A stretch of 64,000 nucleotides of DNA from Ralstonia sp. 25mfcol4.1 (GTDB lineage: Bacteria; Pseudomonadota; Gammaproteobacteria; Burkholderiales; Burkholderiaceae), in assembly GCF_900104095.1 (NCBI RefSeq), contig NZ_FNJO01000005.1:248001-312000 (forward strand), written 5' to 3'. Shown here piece after piece: positions 20,986 through 31,164 of the stretch. Numbering within the stretch: position 1 is the stretch's first letter; the number at the start of each line of letters is the position of its first letter. Under the pieces are notes generated by a model. The model saw only the letters and a program-made list of their open reading frames with translations, did no database searches and had not been told where the DNA came from. Position numbers and translations under genes: made by a program.

Positions 20986-23285
20986 CGCGTACCGATATCC
21001 AGCCCCTCGAACAACCGGCGCGCCGCCGGCTCCTGCAGGCGGGCGCGGCGTTCGCGCTGTCCGTGCAGTTCGGCGGTCTGATCGCCAAGGCCGATGCCGC
21101 GGAGGCGGGCAAGAAGTATGGCGCCCTGTCGATGCCGGGCGGTGTGGTGGACAACCCGCTGGTCTTTGTCTCGCTGGCCCGTGATGGCACCGTGACCATC
21201 GTCGCGCATCGCGCCGAGATGGGTACCGGCGTGCGGACCAGCCTGCCGATGGTGGTGGCCGACGAGATGGAAGCCGACTGGAGCCGCGTGAAGATCGTAC
21301 AGGCCGATGCGAACGAGGCTCGGTATGGCAGCCAGAACGTGGACGGCTCGCGCAGCATGCGGCATTTCCTGGCGCCGATGCGCCGGGTAGGTGCATCGGC
21401 GCGCCAGATGCTGGAAGCCGCCGCTGCCGCGCAATGGAAGGTGCCTGTCACCGAGGTGCAGGCGCGCCATCACGAAGTCATCCATACGCCGACCGGCCGC
21501 CGGCTGGGCTATGGCGATCTGGCCGAGGCCGCCATGCGGCAGCCAGTGCCGGCCCACGATCAACTGCGGCTCAAGCAGCCGGAGGCGTTCCGCTATATCG
21601 GCAAGGGCAAGATCGTGCCGGCCGACAGCCGCGACATCGCACAGGGCAAGGCCACGTACGGCATCGACGTGCGGTTGCCGGGCATGGTCTACGCCGTCAT
21701 TGCGCGCCCGCCGGTCTATGGCGGCAAGCTGCGCAAGGTCGATAGCGCCGATGCGCTCAAGGTGCCGGGCGTCTTGCGCGTGGTGGAACTGAAGGGCTAT
21801 GACGGCCCGCCGCTGTTCAATCCGGTCGGCGGGGTGGCGGTCGTGGCCACGAATACCTGGGCGGCCATGCAGGGCCGGGCGGCGCTCAAGCTCGAGTGGG
21901 ACGACGGTGCGAACGCAGGCTACGATTCGGCGGCGTTCCGTCGCGCGCTGGAAGCCGCGGCGCGTCAGCCGGGCAAGGCGCTGCGCAACGACGGCGATGC
22001 CGTTGCGGCGCTGGCGGGCAGTGGCCAGCGCAAGGTGTCGGCCGAGTACTACGTGCCGCATCTTGCGCATGCATCGATGGAAACGCCGGTGGCCACCGCG
22101 CGCTTTGTCGACGGCAAGTGCGAGATCTGGGCGCCGTCGCAGGCCCCGCAGGGGGCGCTGGAAAGCGTGGCCAGGCACGTCGGGCTCGATCCCCGGGACG
22201 TGACGGTCCACCTGACGCTCCTGGGCGGCGGATTCGGCCGCAAGTCCATGGCGGACTTCATCTCCGAGGCCGCGCTGGTCTCGAAGGCCATGGACGGCAA
22301 GCCGGTGAAGCTGCAATGGACCCGCGACGACGATATCCGGCACGACTACTACCATACGGTTTCCGTCGAGCACATGGAATCGGTGCTGGATGCCAACGGC
22401 AAGCCGAAGGCCTGGCTCCATCGGTCCGCCGCGCCGACCATCGGCTCCACGTTCAAGGTGGGGGCGCAAGGCAAGGCCGACTTCGAGGCGGCGATGACGG
22501 CCATCAACATTCCGTACCAGATTCCGTCGATCCGTCTGGAATCGGCCGACGTGCCGGCGCATACCCGCATCGGCTGGTTCCGGTCGGTGTCGAACATTCC
22601 GCACGCCTTCGCGGTGCAGAGCTTCGTTGCCGAACTGGCGCACCAGGCCGGCCGCGACCCGAAGGACTACCTGCTGGAACTGATCGGGCCGGCGCGCAAG
22701 ATCGATCCCACGACGCTGTCCGACAAGTGGAACTACAGCGAATCGCCCGACGTGTATCCGCTGGACACGGGCCGCATGCGCCGCGTGATCGAGGAAGCCG
22801 CGCGTCGCGCCGGCTGGGGGCGCAAGCTGCCGAAGGGCCACGGCCTGGGTATCGCCATGGCCTACAGCTTCGTGACCTATGTGGCAACGGTGGTGGAAGT
22901 GGCCGTGGACGCCAAGGGCCAGATCACCATCCCGCGCGTGGACATGGCCATCGATTGCGGTCCGCAGGTCAACCCGGAACGTATCCGCTCGCAGGTCGAA
23001 GGCGGCTGCGTGATGGGGATCGGGTTGGCGATGCTGGGCGAGATCTCGTTCCAGGGCGGGCGCGTGCAGCAGAGCAATTTCCACGACTTTGAAATCCTGC
23101 GCTCGCAGATGGCGCCGCGCGCGATTCACACGTGGATGGTCGGTGGCGGCTTCGATGTGCCGCCTGGCGGTGTGGGCGAACCGCCCGTGCCGCCGGTGGC
23201 GCCGGCGCTATGCAACGCCATCTTCGCGGCCACCGGCCAGCGCATCCGTTCGCTGCCGATCCGCGACCAGCTGGCGCAGGCCTGA
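20982..23285 (+). CDS. iorB: Molybdopterin-binding subunit of a molybdenum hydroxylase (isoquinoline 1-oxidoreductase beta type)
   Basis: 767 residues. A Tat-like signal ([15 protein letters not shown] near residues 12-26) suggests periplasmic location. Molybdopterin-cytosine-dinucleotide binding motifs are visible: [10 protein letters not shown] near residue 415 and [13 protein letters not shown] near the C-terminus with the catalytic Glu. The start overlaps the iorA stop and has GGAG upstream. Unlike xanthine dehydrogenase-type enzymes there is no FAD subunit nearby, and I see no cytochrome c subunit or MoCo-insertion (XdhC-like) gene in the neighbourhood. Confidence 0.93.
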   Translation: MTRTDIQPLEQPARRRLLQAGAAFALSVQFGGLIAKADAAEAGKKYGALSMPGGVVDNPLVFVSLARDGTVTIVAHRAEMGTGVRTSLPMVVADEMEADWSRVKIVQADANEARYGSQNVDGSRSMRHFLAPMRRVGASARQMLEAAAAAQWKVPVTEVQARHHEVIHTPTGRRLGYGDLAEAAMRQPVPAHDQLRLKQPEAFRYIGKGKIVPADSRDIAQGKATYGIDVRLPGMVYAVIARPPVYGGKLRKVDSADALKVPGVLRVVELKGYDGPPLFNPVGGVAVVATNTWAAMQGRAALKLEWDDGANAGYDSAAFRRALEAAARQPGKALRNDGDAVAALAGSGQRKVSAEYYVPHLAHASMETPVATARFVDGKCEIWAPSQAPQGALESVARHVGLDPRDVTVHLTLLGGGFGRKSMADFISEAALVSKAMDGKPVKLQWTRDDDIRHDYYHTVSVEHMESVLDANGKPKAWLHRSAAPTIGSTFKVGAQGKADFEAAMTAINIPYQIPSIRLESADVPAHTRIGWFRSVSNIPHAFAVQSFVAELAHQAGRDPKDYLLELIGPARKIDPTTLSDKWNYSESPDVYPLDTGRMRRVIEEAARRAGWGRKLPKGHGLGIAMAYSFVTYVATVVEVAVDAKGQITIPRVDMAIDCGPQVNPERIRSQVEGGCVMGIGLAMLGEISFQGGRVQQSNFHDFEILRSQMAPRAIHTWMVGGGFDVPPGGVGEPPVPPVAPALCNAIFAATGQRIRSLPIRDQLAQA

Positions 23286-23297
23286 CGCCAGCCCGGC

Positions 23298-24206
23298 CTA
23301 GCCGCGTGCGCCATCCGGCCGGTACCGGATGGCGTCGATCACGATCTCGAGGGCGCGCGAGGACTGACGGCGGCTTGGATAGAACGCGTGATAGCCGGGG
23401 AAGGTCGGGCACCAGTCTTCCATCACCCGGACCAGGCGCCCGGTCTGGACGTAGGGCTCGAGCATGGGCCCGGGCAGGAACGTCAGGCCGAAGCCGTCGA
23501 GCGCGGCGTTCAGCATCTGGTTGACGCTGTTGCACACGACCTGGCCCTCCACACGCGCCTGCACCTTCCTCGCGCCCTTGGCCAGTTCCCAGGCGTAGAG
23601 GCCCCCGCTCGTGGAAAGCCGCAGGTTGATGCAGCGGTGGGCCAGCAGGTCGCGCGGCGTGGTCGGCTTGTCGCGGCCCTTGAAGTACGCAGGCGCGCCA
23701 ACGATGGCCATCTTCACATCGGGGCTGATGCGCACCGCAATCATGTCCTTTTCGATCTGGTCGCCGAAGCGCACGCCAATGTCGTACCGCTCGCCGACGA
23801 TATTGGTGAGGCCATAGTCGACGGTCAGTTCGACGTTGAGATCGGGATACTGCGGCAGCACCTTGGCCAGCCGGGGCCAGATGATGGCGTCGATCGGGTG
23901 ATCGACGGCCGTGATGCGGATCGTGCCGGACGGCCGGTCGCCAAGATCGGCCACCGCCGAGAGATCGGCCTCGATGCTCTCGAATTTCGGACCGAGCGAC
24001 TGGATCAGCCACTCGCCCGCGTCGGTCGTCGCCACGCTGCGCGTGGTCCGGGTCAGCAGACGGACGCCGAGCCTGGCCTCCAGGCCGCGAATCGTGTGGC
24101 TGAGCGCAGATTGCGTGACGCCAAGCCGTGCAGCGGCGCGCGTGAAACTGCGCTCCCTTGCCACGGTAATCAAGGCGAGCAGGTCGTTCAGGTTATGGCG
24201 GGGCAT
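23298..24206 (-). CDS. LysR-family transcriptional regulator
   Basis: 302 residues beginning [25 protein letters not shown]-type sequence, the common helix-turn-helix start of the aromatic/oxidative-stress LysR group, then the effector domain. The ATG at 24206 is chosen because the HTH follows directly; the 40-codon upstream extension has no family similarity. It converges on iorB and diverges from the porin gene at 24524, so either could be its target. Confidence 0.9.
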   Translation of the reverse strand: MPRHNLNDLLALITVARERSFTRAAARLGVTQSALSHTIRGLEARLGVRLLTRTTRSVATTDAGEWLIQSLGPKFESIEADLSAVADLGDRPSGTIRITAVDHPIDAIIWPRLAKVLPQYPDLNVELTVDYGLTNIVGERYDIGVRFGDQIEKDMIAVRISPDVKMAIVGAPAYFKGRDKPTTPRDLLAHRCINLRLSTSGGLYAWELAKGARKVQARVEGQVVCNSVNQMLNAALDGFGLTFLPGPMLEPYVQTGRLVRVMEDWCPTFPGYHAFYPSRRQSSRALEIVIDAIRYRPDGARG

Positions 24207-24523
24207 GGAGCGGGTTTTTTTGTCTTGCTTTCTGGGGCGGGGCGGCTGGCCCTTGGCCTGTAGGAGCCATGAAGGCATTTCATGAATGCCGCCGCTATTG
24301 TTCAGTCCGGAGCGCGTTCGCCGCAAGTATTTTCATGCGGAGGAACGCGGACTGGCGCCGGCCCGTGGCGACATGCCATCCCGGGATGGCGGGCCATCCC
24401 TGGCCCGGGCAGCGGGCATGTCAGCCAAATCAGTGAATCAATCTGATGCCTGTCTGACATCGGGGCGGCAAACGCGATGCTAGATTGTCTCCAGATCAAT
24501 GGAGGCGCCAGGACATTGCGGCC
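24207..24523. other. Divergent intergenic region between LysR and porin genes
   Basis: 317 bases, no credible gene. It contains nested inverted repeats at 24268-24290: CATGA/TCATG and GGCATT/AATGCC, about 60 bases upstream of the LysR start, which are candidate LysR operator sites. Confidence 0.45.
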
Positions 24524-25909
24524 ATGTTCAATGACGGTCTTCGCGCAGCACACCAGGCGCTTTTCCTGGCTTGCCTCGTATTCGGCGCGCCTGCAACAGC
24601 GGCCGACGAGGATCCTACTGCCAGTCTGGAGAAAGTGGCCGCCTCGAGCGGCAGCGAGGTGTCGAAACCCGAGGAGTCCATCGCGGTACATGGGCAATCG
24701 ACCTACGTCTGGCAGTACAAGCCAGCGTTCCCGGCCGCCTACACAGGCACCAAGAGTCTGCTGCCGTCGGCGGAACACGGCTACTCATGGTCGGCAACGC
24801 TGAGCGTCGGTTTGCGCCTGTGGCATGGCGCCACTGTCTTTCTGGATCCCGAACTGATCCAGGGCGTCGCGTTCTCCGATTCGCAGGGGCTCGGCGGGCT
24901 GGCCAACGCGGAACTTGCCAAGGCCGCCGTAGCCAATCCCACGATTTACCGGGCACGCCTTTTTCTCCGGCAGGAGATTGCAATCGGTAACGAGACGGAG
25001 CCGGCGGAATCGGGATTTCATCAGCTTGCGGGCCCGCAGGGCAAGCGCCGCGTTGTGATCACGGCTGGCAATCTGTCGGTGCTGGATGTATTCAACAGCC
25101 TGGAGTACGCCCACGATCCGCGCAGCGAGTATCTCAATACGGCCTTTGCCTCGCACGCCTCGTTTGACTTTCCCGCAGATGCGCGGGGCTACACCTGGGG
25201 CGCGGCGGTCGAGTACATCGACGGCGACTGGGCGGTGCGCGTCGGCCGGTTCATGCAGCCTGCGGAGCCAAACGGGCTGCAACTGGACACCCGGATCTTC
25301 GAGCACTACGGCGACATGCTGGAATTGGAGCGCACCTATACCTTGCTTGGCAACGCTGGGAAGGCACGCCTGCTGCTGTGGCGCAATCACGCACATATGG
25401 GGGCATTTTCAGACGCCATCGATCTGGCATCCCGCAGCGGCGGTGCACCCGATGTGGCGCAGGTACGCCGCGAGCACGCGAAAGTCGGTGCAGGCGTGAG
25501 CCTGGAGCAAAAGGTCGGCGAGTCGCTGGGGCTCTATGCCAGGGCGGACTGGGCCGATGACAAGACCGAGAGCTATGCATTTACCGAAGTGGGGCGCAGC
25601 ACTTCGGCTGGGGCGATCCTGAAGGGGCTCAAGTGGCATCGGGGCATGGACAGCCTGGGGGTGGCGGTGGCTTTCAACGGACTGTCGAAGCAGCATCAGG
25701 ACTACCTGGCGAGGGGCGGGCTGGGCGGCTTTCTTGGCGATGGCACGCTGCGCTATGGCCCCGAACAGATTTGCGAGGTGTTCTACAGCCTGGCGGTGCA
25801 GCGGCATCTCTTCGTCAGCCCGGACTTCCAGTACATCAGGCATCCGGGCTACAACCGCGACCGGGGCCCTGCGCGCTTTTACGGCGTGCGGGTGCACGCA
25901 CAGTTTTGA
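24524..25909 (+). CDS. Carbohydrate porin (OprB-like outer-membrane protein)
   Basis: 461 residues. Signal peptide (about residues 1-23, ending PATAA), then a beta-barrel pattern ending in the aromatic residue expected for an outer-membrane protein (VRVHAQF). Motifs such as LWHGATVFLDPELIQG, RVGRFMQP and FQYIRHPGYNRDRGP fit the carbohydrate-selective porin family that includes OprB. It probably lets sugars or sugar acids enter the periplasm. It is followed at 25919 by a 10-base-pair hairpin without a T-run. Confidence 0.85.
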   Translation: MFNDGLRAAHQALFLACLVFGAPATAADEDPTASLEKVAASSGSEVSKPEESIAVHGQSTYVWQYKPAFPAAYTGTKSLLPSAEHGYSWSATLSVGLRLWHGATVFLDPELIQGVAFSDSQGLGGLANAELAKAAVANPTIYRARLFLRQEIAIGNETEPAESGFHQLAGPQGKRRVVITAGNLSVLDVFNSLEYAHDPRSEYLNTAFASHASFDFPADARGYTWGAAVEYIDGDWAVRVGRFMQPAEPNGLQLDTRIFEHYGDMLELERTYTLLGNAGKARLLLWRNHAHMGAFSDAIDLASRSGGAPDVAQVRREHAKVGAGVSLEQKVGESLGLYARADWADDKTESYAFTEVGRSTSAGAILKGLKWHRGMDSLGVAVAFNGLSKQHQDYLARGGLGGFLGDGTLRYGPEQICEVFYSLAVQRHLFVSPDFQYIRHPGYNRDRGPARFYGVRVHAQF

Positions 25910-25918
25910 TTCCCGCAC

Positions 25919-25944
25919 TGTCCGGATAGGGGGATATCCGGACA
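25919..25944. repeat. Perfect 10-base-pair inverted repeat after the porin gene
   Basis: Arms TGTCCGGATA and TATCCGGACA with loop GGGGGA. There is no T-run on either side, so it may act as an RNA-stabilising hairpin, a weak terminator or a protein site. Confidence 0.6.
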
Positions 25945-26016
25945 ACCCGCGGTCGATGTCCATCCCGCCGGCGTTCGATTAATGTAGAAATTACGATTCG
26001 GGGAAAGGGCAATGGC

Positions 26017-26247
26017 ATGGCACTCGAAGACTTGGGCGACCTGGCGGCGGTCGAGCGATATCTGAAAGACCTCAGCAAAGATGTGGCAAGCCAGACGAGG
26101 TTGGTCCGTTGGCTGACCCGCGACGGGCGAGACGCCACAATCGAGGCACAGGTGCTGACGAATATGAGAGGCGCCCTCGATGCATTGGAATGGCGCGCTG
26201 CTCAGTTGCGCCGAGAGAAGGCCGGTGCTTCCGCGATAGATAAATGA
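26017..26247 (+). CDS. Small unknown soluble protein (76 aa)
   Basis: 76 residues, mostly alpha-helical and charged, with no membrane segment (starts MALEDLGDLAAVERYLKDL). The ribosome site GGGGAAAGGG precedes the ATG. I do not recognise the family. Its TGA overlaps the ATG of a 44-codon frame by four bases, so the two look like a small operon. The local DNA is less GC-rich than the window average. Confidence 0.6.
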   Translation: MALEDLGDLAAVERYLKDLSKDVASQTRLVRWLTRDGRDATIEAQVLTNMRGALDALEWRAAQLRREKAGASAIDK

Positions 26248-26378
26248 AGCCCGTTGTCCACCACTTCCATTCGGATCCGCCGCGCCACGGCATGAAGTAC
26301 TATGTGATCTTTGCTGCATGCGTGTTGGCGGTCGGCGCGGTCTACGCGGCCGTGTCCCTCCTTGTGCGGGCCCTGTAG
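26244..26378 (+). CDS. Very small predicted membrane protein (44 aa)
   Basis: 44 codons from the ATGA overlap at 26244 to TAG at 26376-26378. The N-terminal half is polar and histidine-rich (KPVVHHFHSDPPRHG), and the rest is one clear membrane helix (YYVIFAACVLAVGAVYAAVSLLV) ending in RAL. Short frames arise by chance, but the exact coupling to the 76-aa gene and the clean helix favour a real gene. Function unknown. Confidence 0.5.
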   Translation: MKPVVHHFHSDPPRHGMKYYVIFAACVLAVGAVYAAVSLLVRAL

Positions 26379-26717
26379 AGATTGTTGCTTCCCCCTTGCG
26401 ACGCGCGACCCGCCCGACTGCGGCGGCGCTTGCCTGCGTCAACGCTTCGCGTCTGACGACCATCGACTGAACAGCAGAAGTTTCGTCGGCATTGAAAAAT
26501 CGAACGACGGAAGTTACTGATGCACGCGCGCAGCCAGCAAAAAAAGAGCCGCGCCAAACTTACGGCGCGGCCAGAGCGAGTTGCCGGCGGATGCCGGACT
26601 AGACCAATGTAGTACGCGACCCCTTGCACCCCTGCGTCAGGAATCGACGGGTTTCGTACAGTGCCATCCCAAAGCGATTCCAGCCCCGGAAGCCCCGCGC
26701 CGCCGCAGAAGGGCCCA
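26379..26717. other. Intergenic region without a recognisable gene
   Basis: 339 bases between the 44-aa gene and a convergent small gene. Apart from the terminator at 26539-26571 I see nothing in it. Confidence 0.5.
26539..26571 (-). terminator. Intrinsic terminator of the 73-aa minus-strand gene
   Basis: Eight-base-pair stem GCCGCGCC/GGCGCGGC with an 8-base loop, followed on the minus strand by TC and seven T's. It lies about 150 bases after the stop of the gene at 26718. Confidence 0.8.
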
Positions 26718-26939
26718 CTACCTCTTTACGGACCCTCCACCATCGAACGACCTGTCGACCCGCGCTTTTGCGTGCTCGATTGCCGCATCCATCGCCGCCC
26801 GCTTGCTGCCGTGAAAGGGGCCATGATCGCTATAGGCCGCCTTGTGATCGATCGTATACGTCCAGCACCATTTCCCAAAAACATGTTCGACGGCTTTGAC
26901 CACGATATGGTGGTCGCGATAGAAGAGACTTTCCTCCAT
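26718..26939 (-). CDS. Small unknown conserved-looking protein (73 aa)
   Basis: 73 residues (MEESLFYRDHHIVVKAVEH...), a mixed beta-alpha protein with FGKWCWTYTID and a charged C-terminal helix. Ribosome site CAGGAG precedes the ATG. I have the impression of similar small proteins in Burkholderiaceae but cannot name a family. It has its own intrinsic terminator at 26539-26571, supporting expression. Confidence 0.7.
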   Translation of the reverse strand: MEESLFYRDHHIVVKAVEHVFGKWCWTYTIDHKAAYSDHGPFHGSKRAAMDAAIEHAKARVDRSFDGGGSVKR

Positions 26940-27178
26940 GGTTGCTCCTGGCAGGCAGGGAATGAAAGGGCAAGGGCCGCATCTGCCTGCCGTCGAAGCA
27001 GCAACGAACATGCCGGCGTGCGCGGTTCCAGGCAGGTCAGCCCGGAGGCCGGGAAGCACAGAGCGCGCAAGGACAGGCTGTTCCATGTCGGGAATGCTCT
27101 ATTTTGGAACAGGAGGAAGCGCCCGGACTATCCTCAAGGATTGATTAGATTACTCAGACAACGGCTTCGGAGGAGGGA

Positions 27179-29599
27179 ATGGCACGCCCTGGATCGCTTG
27201 GCTTCGTCGGCGTTGTCAGCTTGCTGTTCACGACGCTCACAGCGTTATATCTGCTGGGAGGCGGCGCATGGCTGGTATCGCTCGGCGGTTCGGCCTACTA
27301 CGTCGTTGCCGGTGTCGTTCTGCTTGCTGTGGCATGCGCGCTTTATCTGCGCAGGCCGATCGCGCTGGTGCTATATGCGTTGTTGCTGGTCGGCACCGCC
27401 ATCTGGTCCGTCTGGGAATCGGGGACCGATTTCTGGGCGCTCGCGCCGCGCGCCGGCGTGCTGGTCGTGTTTGGCGTGTGGCTGCTGCTTGTCAGCTGGC
27501 GCCTGCCGGGCAGGCCAGGGCTGGGCGTGGGTCTGCTCGTCGCCGCGCTGGTGATATGGGCCGGCGTGCTTGTCTACGCGAGTGTCAACGATCCACAAAC
27601 GGTCGGCGGGGCCTTCGGGACGGCAGCGGTTTCGCCGGCCAGCGATCGCGACGGCATTGCCAGCGCCGACTGGCCGGCTTATGGGCGTACGCAGGAAGGC
27701 ACGCGGTATTCGCCACTTCAACAGATCACGCCGCAGAATGCCAAGGACCTGAAGGTGGCCTGGACATTCCGTACGGGTGACATGAAAGGGCCGAAAGATC
27801 CGGTGGAAATCACCAACGAGGTCACGCCGATCAAGATCGGCAATCTGCTCTATCTCTGCTCGCCACACCAGCAGCTTTTTGCGCTGGACCCTGCTACCGG
27901 CACGCTCAAGTGGAAGTTCGACCCCAAGCTGCAGCCCGATCCGTCATTCCAGCACGTGACCTGCCGTGGCGTGTCGTATGTCGATCTTTCAGCGAGCCCC
28001 CCGGGGTCTGGGCCGGCTGCATCGGCCAGCGACGCGACGGCCGCCGCGCCTGCCGGTGCCGCGGCCCCGGCCAGCGACGCGTGCACCCGGCGGATCTACT
28101 TGCCGGTCAACAATGGCCACCTCTATGCGCTCGATGCATTGACAGGGCAGCGTTGCGCCGGTTTTGCGGATCAGGGGGATCTCGATCTCCAGCATGCGAT
28201 GCCGGTCACCACGCCCGGCATGTACGAGCCCACTTCGCCACCGGTCGTCACAAGCAAGGTGATTGTCGTGGCGGGTGCGGTGGAGGACAACTTCTCGACG
28301 CGCGAGCCGTCGGGCGTCATCCGCGGTTACGACGTGCGTACGGGCGAACTGCTGTGGGCGTTCGATCCCGGCGCGCCGGACCCGAACAGGATTCCGGGGC
28401 CAGAAGGGCACTACACCTGGAATTCGCCGAATTCCTGGGCGCCTGCCGCCTATGACGCGAAGCTCGACATCGTATATCTGCCCATGGGCGTCAAGACGCC
28501 GGATATCTGGGGCGGCGACCGTTCCCCGGACATGGAGCGGTATGCATCGGGCCTGCTTGCGCTGCATGCGTCGACCGGCAAGCTTGCCTGGTTCTACCAG
28601 ACGGTGCACCACGACCTCTGGGACATGGACCTGCCTTCGCAGCCTACGCTTGCCGACATCACGGACAAGGACGGCAAGACGGTGCCTGTCGTATATGCGC
28701 CCGCGAAGACGGGCAACCTGTTCGTGCTGGATCGCCGCACCGGGGCGCTTGTGGTGCCCGCACCCGAAAGACCCGTGCCGCAGGGCGCCGCGCCCGGGGA
28801 TCGCGTCTCGCCGACGCAACCGTTCTCCGCGCTGACCTTTCGGCCGGAGAAGCTGCTCACCGACGCGGATATGTGGGGCGCCACGATGTACGACCAGCTT
28901 GTCTGCCGGGTGATGTTCCACAAGCTACGCTACGAAGGCACCTTCACGCCGCCTTCCCTGCAGGGCACGCTGGTCTTCCCCGGAAACCTTGGCATGTTCG
29001 AATGGGGCGGCATCGCGGTGGACACAGATCGTCAGATTGCCGTGGCCAACCCGATCGCGCTGCCGTTCGTCTCCCGGCTGGTACCGCGCGGTCCTGGTAA
29101 TCCGGTCGAGCCGGAACAAGGCGCAAGGGGCAGCGGCACGGAGGTGGGTATTCAATCGCAATACGGTGTCCCATACGGCGTGACGCTGAATCCGTTCCTG
29201 TCTCCGTTCGGCCTGCCGTGCAAACAGCCGGCGTGGGGCTATATCGCGGCCATCGATCTGAAGACCAATGCCATCGTGTGGAAGAAGCGTATCGGTACGG
29301 TTCGTGACAGCGCGCCAGTACCGCTGCCTTTCAAGATGGGCATGCCGATGCTGGGCGGGCCGATTGTCACGGCGGGTGGCGTGGTGTTCATTGGGGCGAC
29401 GGCGGACAACTACCTGCGCGCCTTCGATGTCAATACTGGCGCTCAGCTCTGGCAGGCGCGGCTGCCGGCCGGCGGTCAGGCAACGCCGATGACCTATGCG
29501 GTCAACGGCAAGCAGTACGTGGTGATTGCTGCCGGCGGCCATGGCTCATTCGGCACGAAGCTGGGCGACTACGTCATTGCCTATGCGCTACCGCAGTAG
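27179..29599 (+). CDS. gcd: Membrane-bound PQQ-dependent glucose dehydrogenase
   Basis: 806 residues. Five N-terminal membrane helices (about residues 8-150) anchor the enzyme and bind ubiquinone; the rest is an eight-bladed beta-propeller with PQQ. Landmarks: DWPAYGRTQEGTRYSPL, GHYTWNSPNSWAP, HHDLWDMDLPSQPTL, and a C-terminal GGHGSFGTKLGDYVIAY. It oxidises glucose to gluconolactone in the periplasm and passes electrons to the quinone pool. E. coli Gcd is of similar length (about 796). AGGAGG lies directly before the ATG. No pqq synthesis genes are in the window, so the cofactor must come from elsewhere. An OprB gene follows by 33 bases. Confidence 0.95.
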   Translation: MARPGSLGFVGVVSLLFTTLTALYLLGGGAWLVSLGGSAYYVVAGVVLLAVACALYLRRPIALVLYALLLVGTAIWSVWESGTDFWALAPRAGVLVVFGVWLLLVSWRLPGRPGLGVGLLVAALVIWAGVLVYASVNDPQTVGGAFGTAAVSPASDRDGIASADWPAYGRTQEGTRYSPLQQITPQNAKDLKVAWTFRTGDMKGPKDPVEITNEVTPIKIGNLLYLCSPHQQLFALDPATGTLKWKFDPKLQPDPSFQHVTCRGVSYVDLSASPPGSGPAASASDATAAAPAGAAAPASDACTRRIYLPVNNGHLYALDALTGQRCAGFADQGDLDLQHAMPVTTPGMYEPTSPPVVTSKVIVVAGAVEDNFSTREPSGVIRGYDVRTGELLWAFDPGAPDPNRIPGPEGHYTWNSPNSWAPAAYDAKLDIVYLPMGVKTPDIWGGDRSPDMERYASGLLALHASTGKLAWFYQTVHHDLWDMDLPSQPTLADITDKDGKTVPVVYAPAKTGNLFVLDRRTGALVVPAPERPVPQGAAPGDRVSPTQPFSALTFRPEKLLTDADMWGATMYDQLVCRVMFHKLRYEGTFTPPSLQGTLVFPGNLGMFEWGGIAVDTDRQIAVANPIALPFVSRLVPRGPGNPVEPEQGARGSGTEVGIQSQYGVPYGVTLNPFLSPFGLPCKQPAWGYIAAIDLKTNAIVWKKRIGTVRDSAPVPLPFKMGMPMLGGPIVTAGGVVFIGATADNYLRAFDVNTGAQLWQARLPAGGQATPMTYAVNGKQYVVIAAGGHGSFGTKLGDYVIAYALPQ

Positions 29600-29632
29600 C
29601 GCCGCAGGGCTGACAACGGGGGCACCAAACCC

Positions 29633-30961
29633 ATGCGGAAGAACGGCAATCCATGCAGGCGGCTCGTCACGCGTCTGGCGTGGCTTTCATGGGCCGGACT
29701 GGGTCTGGCTCCGTGCGGCGCGCAGGCGTACGACGTAAGCAATAGTCCCTATCTGCTCGGGGATTGGAATGGGCAGCGCACGCGTTTGGCGGAGCAGGGC
29801 GTGACGTTCGGCGTGAACTACGTCAGCGAGCTTGCCCGCAACCTGAGCGGGGGCACCGAGGATCTGACCCGGTATGCCGATCAATGGGCGTTCAGCACGA
29901 CGCTGGATTTGCAGAAGGTCGCGGGGTGGCGGGGCGCGACCTTTCAGTTCACGATGACGGATCGTAATGGCCGCAATCTGGGGGCGGATGCGGGTATCGG
30001 CAACAACATGCTTGTCCAGGAAGTCTACGGACGCGGCCAAACCTGGCATCTGACGCAACTATGGGTGAACCAGAAGCTGCTGGACGACCGCCTGGAGATC
30101 AAGCTGGGACGGTTGACGGTTGGCGAGGACTTTGCGAGCTTTTCCTGTGACTTCCAGAACCTGACCTTCTGCGGGGCGCAACCGGGCAATCTGGTGGGCA
30201 GCTACTGGGTCAACTGGCCGACCAGCCAGTGGGCCAGCCGCATCAAGTACCGGACTTCGCAGGACACTTACGCCCAGGTCGGCATCTATCAGGTCAATCC
30301 CAACTATGTCGACGACAGCTACGCGCGTCACAACGGATGGAAACCGAACAATCCCAGTGGCACGACCGGGGCGCTGCTGCCCCTGGAAGTGGGATGGCTA
30401 CCGGCCTTTGCGGGGCGCCCTGGTTCTTACAAGCTCGGGGCCTGGTACAACACGTCCGACGGTAGCGACCTCTATTACGACATCAACCATAACCCGCGTG
30501 GCGTGACCGGTCTCGATCCGCTCCAGCGCAGCGGCCAGTTCGGGGTCTATATCAACGTCCAGCAGCAGGTCACGGGGACCAAAGGCGGCCGGGGCGCGAC
30601 GGTGTTCCTGAATGTCTCCCAGGCAGACCGCAGCACTGCCCAGCTGGACCACCAGATCGCGCTCGGCGTCCAGTTCGCAGGGCCATTCGAGAGCCGGCTG
30701 CGGGATTCCGTCGGCCTGGCCATCGGTGCCACGCACAACAACGATCGGTTTGCCAGCTATGTGGCGCAGAACAATGCCCGTACCGGCAGCAACACAGTGG
30801 CAGGCAGCGGATATGAGTATGTGACCGAACTGTATTACGCGTGGTCCCCAGTGTCATCGGTGCTGTTACGTCCCAATGTGCAGTACATCCTGCATCCGGG
30901 CGGGACGTCCCATAACGGCAATGCTTTCCTGATCGGCTTGAAGTCGAGCGTCACGTTCTGA
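29633..30961 (+). CDS. oprB: Carbohydrate porin OprB
   Basis: 442 residues with a signal peptide ending near AQA-YD (residue 32) and the OprB pattern: SPYLLGDWNGQRTRLAEQGV, FGVNYVSELARN, WVNQKLLDDRLEIKLGR and the FASFSCDFQNLTFCG cysteine pair. The last residues (KSSVTF) end in the aromatic typical of outer-membrane barrels. It admits glucose for the dehydrogenase encoded just upstream, with which it probably forms an operon. Confidence 0.95.
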   Translation: MRKNGNPCRRLVTRLAWLSWAGLGLAPCGAQAYDVSNSPYLLGDWNGQRTRLAEQGVTFGVNYVSELARNLSGGTEDLTRYADQWAFSTTLDLQKVAGWRGATFQFTMTDRNGRNLGADAGIGNNMLVQEVYGRGQTWHLTQLWVNQKLLDDRLEIKLGRLTVGEDFASFSCDFQNLTFCGAQPGNLVGSYWVNWPTSQWASRIKYRTSQDTYAQVGIYQVNPNYVDDSYARHNGWKPNNPSGTTGALLPLEVGWLPAFAGRPGSYKLGAWYNTSDGSDLYYDINHNPRGVTGLDPLQRSGQFGVYINVQQQVTGTKGGRGATVFLNVSQADRSTAQLDHQIALGVQFAGPFESRLRDSVGLAIGATHNNDRFASYVAQNNARTGSNTVAGSGYEYVTELYYAWSPVSSVLLRPNVQYILHPGGTSHNGNAFLIGLKSSVTF

Positions 30962-31164
30962 CCCGTGGCGCCGACCGGGCTATGGGCCGTGAGGACCGTC
31001 TCAAACAGGGGCTATTCAGCAGCCTTTGTCGCCTAAATCACACAGAAATATGATGCTTGAAGCGCTTATACGATGAAAAACCGTTTGATTTAAGGCCCTT
31101 TAGTCACATGTCGTGTCCTTGCACTGCGTAGCATTACCTAATGCTGCATTGCGGCAAACGCTCC

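Noticed and set aside
20910-23129. 739-codon open frame on the minus strand
   Set aside because: Antisense to iorB, which has clear cofactor motifs; no family pattern in the shadow.
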